DNA of 37,578 nt from Pedobacter terrae (GTDB taxonomy: Bacteria; Bacteroidota; Bacteroidia; Sphingobacteriales; Sphingobacteriaceae): contig NZ_FNCH01000033.1 in assembly GCF_900100705.1 (NCBI RefSeq), positions 1 through 37,578 of the forward strand, in the 5' to 3' direction. Shown piece by piece: positions 1 to 6,777 of the stretch. The notes beneath the pieces were generated by a model, which had not been told where the DNA came from, did no database searches, and worked only from the letters and a program-made list of their open reading frames with translations. Each line of letters opens with the position of its first letter. Within the stretch, counting starts at the first letter, position 1. The position numbers were made by a program, and so were the translations under genes.

Positions 1-64
1 GAAGTTAAGCCCACCAGAGCCGATGGTACTGCGGTAACACGTGGGAGAGTAGGTCGGTGCCAGA
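1..64 (+). rRNA. rrf: 5S ribosomal RNA, 3' part (truncated by the window start)
   Basis: The sequence is the conserved second half of a bacterial 5S rRNA: the GAAGTTAAGC loop/helix region, then GCCGATGGTACTGC, then GTGGGAGAGTAGGTCG and the closing GGTGCCA strand whose 5' partner lies outside the window. It is followed within about 10 nt by a strong intrinsic terminator, as expected for the last gene of an rRNA operon read on the + strand. The exact 3' end is uncertain by a few bases. Confidence 0.95.
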
Positions 65-73
65 TCTTAAAAG

Positions 74-106
74 AAACCCTTCAGCAGAAATGTTGAAGGG
101 TTTTCT
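74..106 (+). terminator. Intrinsic terminator of the rRNA operon
   Basis: Arms AAACCCTTCA (74-83) and TGAAGGGTTT (94-103) pair perfectly. The stem continues inward through G-T, C-G and A-T pairs to a GAAA tetraloop (87-90), and a T-rich tract follows (101-106). It lies just behind the 5S gene. Confidence 0.9.
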
Positions 107-160
107 TCGTTTATAGGGTTTTGGGCAGAGCGCGAAGGGCAAGGCATGGGAGGTTTCTCC

Positions 161-405
161 ACCATTGAGGAGTTAAGAAAAGTTTAGGGTTTGCTCCCGC
201 AGATCGCGCTGATCTCCGCAGAGACCATTCCATCATCCATTCCCCATCTTACATTATTTGTTCTTCTACCCCCGGTTAATAGCCCTTTTGGGTTAGATAT
301 GTTTGGCTAACAGATAAAGTTTCCCAAACGGATTGCAGCGTACCGCAGGACGGAACCCAACCTAAGGGCACATGAAACTGCGCTCCAAAACCAGGAGCTT
401 TTTCT
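161..405. repeat. Repeat unit A (type-1 middle hairpin, diverged)
   Basis: This 245-bp unit is the most diverged at its middle. Its type-1 module keeps GGGTTAG..CTAACAGATAAAG but has CCCAAACGG where other copies have CCCAAAAGG, and it lacks the GATGGGAGCGGTAT lead. It ends with GCTCC-AAAACCA-GGAGC and a T run. Confidence 0.85.
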
Positions 406-671
406 ACCATTGAGGAGTTAAGAAAAGTTTAGGGTTTGCTCCCGCAGATCACGCTGATCTCCGCAGAGGCCATTCCATCATCCATTCCCCATCTTGCTTT
501 GTTTATTCCTCTTGTGTCTCCGGTTAAATAGCCCTGATGGGAGCGGTATCCCTTTTGGGCAAGACAAAATTGTTTATGAAAACAGTATTTCCCAAAAGGA
601 TAAAACGTACAGCGGACGGAACCCAGCCTAAGGGCACAGGAAACTGCGCTCCAAAACCAGGAGCATTTTCT
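406..671. repeat. Repeat unit B (type-1 middle hairpin)
   Basis: A 266-bp unit. The type-1 hairpin arms are TATCCCTTTTGGG (547-559) and CCCAAAAGGATA (591-602), with a loop sequence different from copies A and D. The tail hairpin GCTCC/GGAGC is intact. Confidence 0.85.
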
Positions 672-910
672 ACCATTGAGGAGTTAAGAAAAGTTTAGGG
701 TTTGCTCCCGCAGATTACGCTGATCTCCGCAGAGGCCATTCCGTCATTGATTTTGCATCTTATCTGTTTTTTATTCTTCTTTCCCTGGTTAATAGCCCTG
801 ATGGAAGTGAGCACGGAGCCAATTCTTCATTGGCGGAGTAAAACGTACAGCAGGACGGAACCCAGCCTAAGGGCACAGGAAACTGCGCTCCAAAACTAGG
901 AGTATTTTCT
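672..910. repeat. Repeat unit C (type-2 middle hairpin)
   Basis: A 239-bp unit. The type-1 module is replaced by GTGAGCACGGAGCC followed by the hairpin GCCAAT (818-823), loop TCTTC, ATTGGC (829-834), then GGAGTAAAACGTAC, where it rejoins the common tail. Confidence 0.85.
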
Positions 911-1176
911 ACCATTGAGGAGTTAAGAAAAGTTTAGGGTTTGCTCCCGCAGATTACGCTGATCTCCGCAGAGGCCATTCCATCATCCATTCCCCATCTT
1001 GCTTTGTTTATTCCTCTTCTGTCCCTTGTTAAATAGCCCTGATGGTAGCGGTATCCCTTTTGGGTTAGGTAGGTTTGTCTAACAGATAAAGTTTCCCAAA
1101 AGGATAAAACGTACAACAGGACGGAACTCAACCGACAAGCACAGGAAACTGCGCTCCAAAACTATAAGCATTTTCT
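911..1176. repeat. Repeat unit D (type-1 middle hairpin)
   Basis: A 266-bp unit. The outer arms TATCCCTTTTGGG (1052-1064) and CCCAAAAGGATA (1095-1106) enclose an inner GTTAG/CTAAC stem shared with unit A. The tail hairpin is degraded here (CTATAAGC instead of CCAGGAGC). Confidence 0.85.
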
Positions 1177-1408
1177 ACCATTGAGGAGTTAAGAAAAGTT
1201 AAGGGCTTGCTCCCGCAGATTACGCTGATCTCCGCAGAGGCGATTCCATCATCCATTCCCCATCTTACATTATTCTTCTACCCCGGGTTAAATAGCCCTG
1301 ATGGGAGTGAGCACGGAGCCAATTCTTCATTGGCGGAGTAAAACGTACAGCAGGACGGAACCCGACCTAAATGCACAGGAAACTGCTTCAAAAAAATAAA
1401 AAGCAGTT
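1177..1408. repeat. Repeat unit E (type-2 middle hairpin, last copy)
   Basis: The type-2 hairpin GCCAAT (1318-1323) / ATTGGC (1329-1334) matches unit C. The normal tail is cut after GGAAACTGC, and the unit closes with a different hairpin, AACTGCTT (1381-1388) / AAGCAGTT (1401-1408). After it, 1409-1525 holds nothing recognisable. Confidence 0.8.
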
Positions 1409-1543
1409 GTGAAGGATTATATTAAATTCATTATCTACAGGCTATAAGGTGCCATTTAAGAGTATCTTACTGATTTTGATCACATTTAAAACTGATTTAG
1501 CGCTAAATATGTTAATATCATAAGGTTTGACACAATATTTGGT

Positions 1544-1551
1544 TATCTTTG
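1544..1551 (+). promoter_or_regulatory. -7 element upstream of the acyl-ACP desaturase
   Basis: TATCTTTG fits the Bacteroidota -7 consensus TAnnTTTG and lies 27 nt before the ATG. A TTTG at 1526-1529 is present but only 14 nt away, shorter than the usual 19-21, so the -33 element is uncertain. Confidence 0.5.
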
Positions 1552-1578
1552 TTTTTAACAAAAATATAAGTATAAATA

Positions 1579-2559
1579 ATGAGTTTTTTTGCAGATAAAA
1601 GAAGGGAAGTAATGATGCATATTGAAAAATATATGCTGGAGTCGATGGGAACTTATTTGAAACCGATCGATACTAACTGGCAACCTTCTGATTTTTTACC
1701 AGATTCTACTAGTGAAACATTTTATCAAGATATCAGAATTTTAAGGGATAATGCAAAAGACCTTTCTTATGATTTAGTAGCCGTTTTAATTGGCGATACC
1801 ATTACAGAGGAAGCTTTACCTACATACGAATCGTGGTTAGCTATGGTTGATGGACATAGCAGAGACGAGGAAGGTGGTTGGATGAAATGGGTTCGCCATT
1901 GGACTGCGGAGGAAAATCGTCATGGTGATTTGCTAAATAAATATTTATATCTCTCGGGCCGTGTAGATATGCGCCAAATGGAAATCTCTACGCAGTATCT
2001 TATTGCTGATGGTTTCGATATTGGTACTGGCCATGATCCATACCGTAACTTTATTTATACCTCTTTTCAGGAATTGGCTACCAATGTATCCCACAGAAGG
2101 GTGGCTTCTTTAGCAAAAAAAGATGGCGATACTTTATTGTCTAGAATGTGTGGTGTAATCGCATCAGATGAAGCCAGACATGCAAAAGCCTATAAAGATT
2201 TTATGAACCGCATTTTTGAGGTTGATCCTAATGAGGCGATGTTGGCTTTTGAAGATATGATGCGTAAAAAAATTGTAATGCCTGCACATTTTTTACGTGA
2301 GGTAGGTTTGAAAATTGGTCAGACATTTGGCCACTTTACCGACGCTGCACAACGTTTAGGTGTTTATACTGCGATTGATTATGTTGAAATTATGCAACAA
2401 TTGATTGAAGATTGGAAAATAGAAGGTATGCGTGATTTAAATGAAGCCGGTGAACAGGCCCGCGATTATATTATGGCTTTACCTTCACGTTTATTACGTG
2501 TTGCCGAGAGAATGAAAAACCCTACAATAGATTACAAATTTAGTTGGATTGCAGGTTAA
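1579..2559 (+). CDS. Soluble acyl-ACP (stearoyl-ACP type) Delta9 desaturase
   Basis: A 326-aa ferredoxin-dependent di-iron desaturase that introduces a cis double bond into acyl-ACP, setting membrane fluidity from the cytoplasm. The sequence keeps all six di-iron ligands of the plant plastid family: E77 or E78 in ITEEALPTY, E112 and H115 in EENRHG, E165 in TSFQE, and E198 and H201 in DEARH. Long stretches match the castor enzyme from memory, including GDLLNKYLYLSGRVDMRQ, MRKKIVMPAH and AQRLGVYTA, and the C-terminus ends FSWI as in plants. No transit peptide or membrane segment is present, and the length is that of the mature plant enzyme. The ATG is preceded by an A-rich leader, typical of this phylum, and a -7 box. 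It stands alone between the repeat array and a terminator. Substrate chain length and double-bond position cannot be read from sequence. Confidence 0.93.
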   Translation: MSFFADKRREVMMHIEKYMLESMGTYLKPIDTNWQPSDFLPDSTSETFYQDIRILRDNAKDLSYDLVAVLIGDTITEEALPTYESWLAMVDGHSRDEEGGWMKWVRHWTAEENRHGDLLNKYLYLSGRVDMRQMEISTQYLIADGFDIGTGHDPYRNFIYTSFQELATNVSHRRVASLAKKDGDTLLSRMCGVIASDEARHAKAYKDFMNRIFEVDPNEAMLAFEDMMRKKIVMPAHFLREVGLKIGQTFGHFTDAAQRLGVYTAIDYVEIMQQLIEDWKIEGMRDLNEAGEQARDYIMALPSRLLRVAERMKNPTIDYKFSWIAG

Positions 2560-2588
2560 GTATTTGAATCTTATATATAAAATATATG

Positions 2589-2620
2589 AGCCCTTATCAA
2601 ATTGATAAGGGCTTTTTTTA
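2589..2620 (+). terminator. Intrinsic terminator of the desaturase gene
   Basis: AGCCCTTATC (2589-2598) pairs with GATAAGGGCT (2604-2613) around a 5-nt loop, followed by a run of T. Read on the - strand the same hairpin lies behind icmF but lacks a good T tract, so termination is mainly for the + strand. Confidence 0.9.
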
Positions 2621-5600
2621 TTACATGTTTCTTCTGTATTGTCCACCTACCTCGTAAAGGGCTTTGCTAATTTGACCTAAAGAGCAAATTTTACAGGTTT
2701 CCATTAACTGTTCAAAGATATTATCGCCTGCAATGGCTGATTTTTGCAATTGTTTCAGTAAATCTACTGAACGGTCTGCATTACGGTCCTGAAATTTCTG
2801 CAATGCAGAGATCTGGTACTGCTTTTCGTCTTCAGTAGCGCGGATCACTTCGCCGGGAACAATAGTAGGGGAGCCGTTTTTATTTAAGAAGGTATTTACA
2901 CCTACAATCGGATATTCTCCCGTATGTTTCAGGGTTTCATAATATAAACTTTCTTCCTGAATTTTTCCGCGTTGGTACATGGTTTCCATTGCACCTAAAA
3001 CGCCACCCCGATCATTGATCCGTTTAAATTCCGCAAGAACTGCATTTTCAACAAGATCAGTTAGTTCTTGAATAATGAAAGCACCTTGTAATGGATTTTC
3101 ATTCTTAGCCAGACCCAATTCTCTGTTAATGATCAGTTGAATGGCCATGGCTCTCCTTACCGATTCTTCTGTAGGCGTGGTAATAGCTTCATCATAAGCA
3201 TTGGTGTGTAGCGAATTGCAGTTATCGTATATGGCATATAAGGCTTGCAAAGTGGTCCGGATATCGTTAAAATCGATTTCCTGGGCATGTAATGAACGGC
3301 CTGAAGTTTGAATATGGTATTTAAGCTTTTGTGAACGGTCATTTCCGTTGTATTTATTTTTGATGGCTTTTGCCCAGATCCTTCTGGCCACGCGACCGAT
3401 TACCGCATATTCTGGATCGATACCATTGGAGAAAAAGAAAGATAGGTTAGGGGCAAAGTCATCAATATGCATGCCTCTGCTTAAATAATATTCTACAAAA
3501 GTAAATCCATTGCTTAAAGTAAAAGCGAGCTGCGAAATTGGATTAGCGCCTGCCTCTGCAATATGATAGCCGGAAATAGATACGGAATAAAAGTTTCTCA
3601 CTTTTTCATCGATAAAGTATTTCTGGATATCGCCCATCATCCTTAAGGCAAATTCTGTTGAAAATATGCAGGTATTCTGTGCCTGGTCTTCTTTTAAAAT
3701 ATCGGCCTGAACGGTTCCCCGAACTGAACTAATGGCTTTTGCTCTTATATTAGCATAAACATCGCCCGGTAAAACCTGATCGCCGGTTACGCCTAAAAGC
3801 ATCAAACCTAAGCCATTGTTTCCTTCCGGAAGTGCACCATTGTATGATGGCCTTTCTATATTTTTAGCTTTATAAATTGAATCAATTTTGGCCTCTACTT
3901 CTTCTGCTAAATCATTTTCAATAATGTATTTTTCGCACTGCTGATCGATTGCGGCATTCATAAAGAAACCCAATAACATAGGGGCCGGTCCGTTAATGGT
4001 CATGGATACTGATGTGGACGGCGAACAGAGATCAAAACCAGAGTACAATTTTTTGGCATCATCTAAAGTAGCGATGCTAACACCGGAGTTTCCGATTTTG
4101 CCATAAATATCGGGGCGGATATGCGGATCTTCCCCATAAAGGGTAACAGAATCAAAAGCGGTAGATAAGCGATGTGCGGGTTGACCTAATGATACATAGT
4201 GAAAACGTTTATTCGTCCGTTCAGGGCCACCTTCTCCAGCAAACATCCTAGTAGGGTCTTCGCCATCTCTTTTTAAAGGAAAAACGCCTGCCGCATAGGG
4301 AAATTCGCCTGGAAGATTTTCGGTTAACAACCATCTTAAAATATCGCCCCAATCTTCGTATCTAGGCAAAGATACCTTTGGGATATTCAGTTTTGAGAGT
4401 GATTCGTAAAATAAAGGCTGCTTAATTTCTTTATCGCGGACTTTATAAATGAAAAACTCCTCTTTGTATGCTTTTTTGGTTTCTGGCCATTGACGGAGTA
4501 AACGTTTACATTCACCATCTAATTGCTCTTCAAAATAATGGTAAGTGGAATTTAAGTTTTCTAACATCCCGTCTTGCGTCCCCCGCTCTGGAAGAGGGGA
4601 ATTATTCTCGCTTAATAAATCGATTACACCTTTAAGCTGATACATTTTGCGGGCGATGTTGGCCTGTTTATCTACCCATTCGTTATAGGTCTGGCTTGCT
4701 TCGGCAATTTCTGCCAGATAGCGGATGCGATCGGGAGGAATAATGTAAATCTTCTCTGACTGATCGGAGGTTAACTCCATTTTGGCCTTAAAATCGGTTC
4801 CGGTTTTTAACTTGATCTGTTCCATTAAAGCCACAAACAGATTATTCATGCCTGGGTCGTTAAACTGCGAAGCCATAGTTCCATAAACAGGAATTTCATC
4901 GTCTTTAGCGTCGAAAATGTTGTGGTTGCGCTTATATTGTTTGCGCACATCCCGCAAAGCATCTAATGCTCCTCTTTTATCAAATTTATTAATGGCTACC
5001 AGATCAGCAAAATCCAACATATCGATTTTTTCGAGTTGTGTAGCTGCGCCAAATTCAGGTGTCATTACATATAATGAAACATCGCAATGTTCGGTAATTT
5101 CGGTATCAGATTGGCCAATGCCCGAAGTTTCTACAATAATTAAATCGTAGCCTGCTGCCTTACAGATATCAATACTTTCCTGTACGTTTTTTGATAAAGC
5201 CAGATTGGCCTGCCGGGTAGCTAATGAGCGCATGTAAACTCTTGGGTTGTTAATGGCGTTCATGCGGATCCGGTCGCCGAGTAACGCACCTCCTGTTTTT
5301 CTTTTTGAAGGATCGACAGATATGATCGCTAAAGTTTTATCTTTTACCTCAACCAAAAAACGACGGACCAGTTCATCTACCAGGGATGATTTTCCTGCTC
5401 CACCTGTTCCGGTAATTCCCAGGATAGGGGCAGTATTATCTTTGGAGAGTTTTTTTAATTCATCAACAAATTTCTGGACACCTTCGGGATCATTTTCTGC
5501 AATAGTAATTGCTCCGGCGATGGCTTTAATCTCTTTTGTAGGAATGGTTTCGAGCTCATTAGTGATATTGATTTTAGTTACAAAATCGGTTTGGATGAGC

Positions 5601-6016
5601 ATGTCGTTAATCATGCCCTGCAGACCCATTTTACGGCCATCATCGGGAGAGTAGATTTTAGCAATTCCATAGGCCTGTAGTTCTTCAATTTCTGAAGGTA
5701 AGATTACGCCACCGCCACCTGCAAATATTTTAATATGGCCTGATCCTTTTTCCTGCAAGAGATCGTACATATATTTAAAATATTCGATGTGTCCGCCCTG
5801 ATAAGAAGTCATGGCAATGCCCTGAACGTCTTCCTGAATGGCACAGTTTACCACTTCATCAACCGATCGGTTATGGCCAAGATGAATGACCTCTGCTCCA
5901 GAAGATTGCAGGATACGACGCATGATGTTAATGGTGGCGTCGTGTCCGTCGAAAAGGGAGGCAGCGGTTACAAAACGGATTTTATTTTTAGGCTTATAGA
6001 TTTCTACTTGTTGCAT
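2621..6016 (-). CDS. icmF: Fused isobutyryl-CoA mutase (B12 domain, G-protein chaperone and mutase in one chain)
   Basis: A 1131-aa adenosylcobalamin enzyme that interconverts isobutyryl-CoA and n-butyryl-CoA. Order: B12-binding domain (about 12-140; D23-G24-H25 gives the cobalt-ligand histidine), MeaB-like GTPase (P-loop GTGGAGKSS 203-211, NKFD 343-346), linker, then the substrate TIM barrel (about 550-1131). The selectivity positions carry F579 (AAGVFP) and Q780 (QAQNT) where methylmalonyl-CoA mutase has Tyr and Arg, which points to isobutyryl-CoA rather than methylmalonyl-CoA. About 50 extra residues (roughly 695-760, including PSYNGALPEGNNG) sit between the two, compared with the shorter IcmF proteins I recall. 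The ATG at 6016 starts directly before the B12 domain. It is monocistronic, with its own promoter and a palindrome near the start site. Role: branched-chain or butyrate carbon flow. Family is certain; substrate preference is inferred. Confidence 0.95.
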   Translation of the reverse strand: MQQVEIYKPKNKIRFVTAASLFDGHDATINIMRRILQSSGAEVIHLGHNRSVDEVVNCAIQEDVQGIAMTSYQGGHIEYFKYMYDLLQEKGSGHIKIFAGGGGVILPSEIEELQAYGIAKIYSPDDGRKMGLQGMINDMLIQTDFVTKINITNELETIPTKEIKAIAGAITIAENDPEGVQKFVDELKKLSKDNTAPILGITGTGGAGKSSLVDELVRRFLVEVKDKTLAIISVDPSKRKTGGALLGDRIRMNAINNPRVYMRSLATRQANLALSKNVQESIDICKAAGYDLIIVETSGIGQSDTEITEHCDVSLYVMTPEFGAATQLEKIDMLDFADLVAINKFDKRGALDALRDVRKQYKRNHNIFDAKDDEIPVYGTMASQFNDPGMNNLFVALMEQIKLKTGTDFKAKMELTSDQSEKIYIIPPDRIRYLAEIAEASQTYNEWVDKQANIARKMYQLKGVIDLLSENNSPLPERGTQDGMLENLNSTYHYFEEQLDGECKRLLRQWPETKKAYKEEFFIYKVRDKEIKQPLFYESLSKLNIPKVSLPRYEDWGDILRWLLTENLPGEFPYAAGVFPLKRDGEDPTRMFAGEGGPERTNKRFHYVSLGQPAHRLSTAFDSVTLYGEDPHIRPDIYGKIGNSGVSIATLDDAKKLYSGFDLCSPSTSVSMTINGPAPMLLGFFMNAAIDQQCEKYIIENDLAEEVEAKIDSIYKAKNIERPSYNGALPEGNNGLGLMLLGVTGDQVLPGDVYANIRAKAISSVRGTVQADILKEDQAQNTCIFSTEFALRMMGDIQKYFIDEKVRNFYSVSISGYHIAEAGANPISQLAFTLSNGFTFVEYYLSRGMHIDDFAPNLSFFFSNGIDPEYAVIGRVARRIWAKAIKNKYNGNDRSQKLKYHIQTSGRSLHAQEIDFNDIRTTLQALYAIYDNCNSLHTNAYDEAITTPTEESVRRAMAIQLIINRELGLAKNENPLQGAFIIQELTDLVENAVLAEFKRINDRGGVLGAMETMYQRGKIQEESLYYETLKHTGEYPIVGVNTFLNKNGSPTIVPGEVIRATEDEKQYQISALQKFQDRNADRSVDLLKQLQKSAIAGDNIFEQLMETCKICSLGQISKALYEVGGQYRRNM

Positions 6017-6067
6017 GCTATACTATGGGATTTTGGGACGGTATAGGTAGATTCCCGTTCCTTGTTT

Positions 6068-6079
6068 CCAAATATTTGG
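6068..6079. promoter_or_regulatory. 12-bp perfect palindrome at the predicted icmF start site
   Basis: CCAAATATTTGG is its own reverse complement and begins 4 bp downstream of the -7 box, so it covers the predicted +1. This is a plausible operator position; no regulator can be named. Confidence 0.4.
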
Positions 6080-6083
6080 TGCA

Positions 6084-6091
6084 CAAATGTA
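6084..6091 (-). promoter_or_regulatory. -7 element of icmF
   Basis: On the - strand this reads TACATTTG, a full match to TAnnTTTG. Transcription would start near 6078, leaving a leader of about 60 nt. No convincing -33 TTTG is seen; the nearest is TTCG at 6114-6117. Confidence 0.5.
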
Positions 6092-6147
6092 ATAAAATAA
6101 GCAGCTTAAAAAGCGAATACCCTATACCATTGTGGCTTTTGGTTCAG

Positions 6148-6516
6148 TTATAAATTTTGGCCAAACTGTAGTAAATAACCGTTATTGTCGTAAATGGCAA
6201 ACTCCCTCATGCCGTAGTCAAAATCTTCGAGCGGATAACAGATTTTGCAATGATCTTTTAAACTTTCCCAGAGCGCTGTTACCGCGTTTGTTTTAATATA
6301 AAGTGAACCACTCATGATGGATTTAGGAATGTTGCGATGCTCATTAGGGCTACAGAACATGATTTCTATCTCGTCTTTGCGGAGGGTTAACCAACTCAGG
6401 TTGTCGAATTTTGATGCACAGGTGAAGTTTAAAATTTCGGTATAGAATTTTAGCGTTTCTTGCATATCATGCGATTCGAGCATGGGGGTAAGTTTGGTAG
6501 CGGTGTATGTTGCCAT
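6148..6516 (-). CDS. VOC-superfamily (glyoxalase/bleomycin-resistance fold) protein
   Basis: A 122-aa protein with the paired beta-alpha-beta-beta-beta layout of the vicinal oxygen chelate fold: KLTPMLESHDMQETLKFYTEILNF near the N-terminus (residues 8-31) and MREFAIYDNNGYLLQFGQ at the C-terminus. The usual metal positions are not filled by His/Glu: the first strand has Thr-Pro, and the last strand ends in FGQ where metal-dependent relatives often have FGE. Binding without metal, as in antibiotic-sequestering members, is therefore possible. The frame is open to a TTG at 6540, but the ATG at 6516 fits the fold start better. Substrate unknown. Confidence 0.8.
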   Translation of the reverse strand: MATYTATKLTPMLESHDMQETLKFYTEILNFTCASKFDNLSWLTLRKDEIEIMFCSPNEHRNIPKSIMSGSLYIKTNAVTALWESLKDHCKICYPLEDFDYGMREFAIYDNNGYLLQFGQNL

Positions 6517-6638
6517 GATCAAAAATAATAAAAAATGCAATTTTTACCATATAAGACATTTGAGACCATATAAGCTTTAGTTCGATTGATAGTTATTTAT
6601 AATCATCAATTTTTGCTTCTTGCCCAAAGCTATCATCA

Positions 6639-6708
6639 TGCTGAATTTATTTCAACATCTTTCCTGAATGAGACCCTGAAATGAATCCGATAGCTATCGG
6701 ATCAGGGT
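6639..6708. repeat. Intergenic palindromic element (two adjacent hairpins)
   Basis: TGCTGAA (6639-6645) faces TTCAACA (6651-6657). It is followed by a second hairpin in which ATCCGATAG/CTATCGGAT (6685-6702) is nested inside ACCCTGA/TCAGGGT (6673-6708). The first hairpin recurs in the opposite orientation at 32380-32400, so this looks like a dispersed extragenic palindrome. Confidence 0.6.
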
Positions 6709-6741
6709 GACGACGCTAGTTTAAATAAATACCGTTAGAAC

Positions 6742-6775
6742 AAAAAAAACTATGCTGGTGGGCATAGTTTTTTTT
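6742..6775 (-). terminator. Intrinsic terminator of pafA
   Basis: The arms ACTATGC (6749-6755) and GCATAGT (6762-6768) surround a 6-nt loop. Flanking A and T runs extend the stem to about 14 bp and supply the U tract on the - strand. It lies directly after the pafA stop codon. Confidence 0.9.
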
Positions 6776-6777
6776 AA

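Larger units (their letters stand above)
161..1408. repeat. Tandem array of five non-coding repeat units (240-266 bp each)
   Basis: Five units, each opening with ACCATTGAGGAGTTAAGAAA, start at 161, 406, 672, 911 and 1177. They share a first hairpin (AGATCACGCTGATCT or variants), a middle module of one of two kinds, then a common tail (ACGTAC..AGG/CGACGGAAC) and a final short hairpin plus T-rich run (GCTCC..GGAGC, TTTTCT). Short reading frames inside show no codon constancy between copies, so the array looks non-coding. It fills almost all the space between the rRNA operon and the desaturase gene. Confidence 0.9.

Noticed and set aside
702..899. Open frame inside repeat unit C
   Set aside because: The frame is not kept in the other repeat copies, which differ by insertions that are not multiples of three; the array looks non-coding.
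934..1131. Open frame on the - strand in repeat unit D
   Set aside because: Same argument: it spans repeat modules and is broken in the other units.
161..1408. Insertion-sequence remnant
   Set aside because: No terminal inverted repeats, target duplication or transposase frame could be found in any unit.
5247..5654. 135-aa + strand frame opposite icmF
   Set aside because: Complete overlap with a well-supported enzyme on the other strand; a shadow frame.
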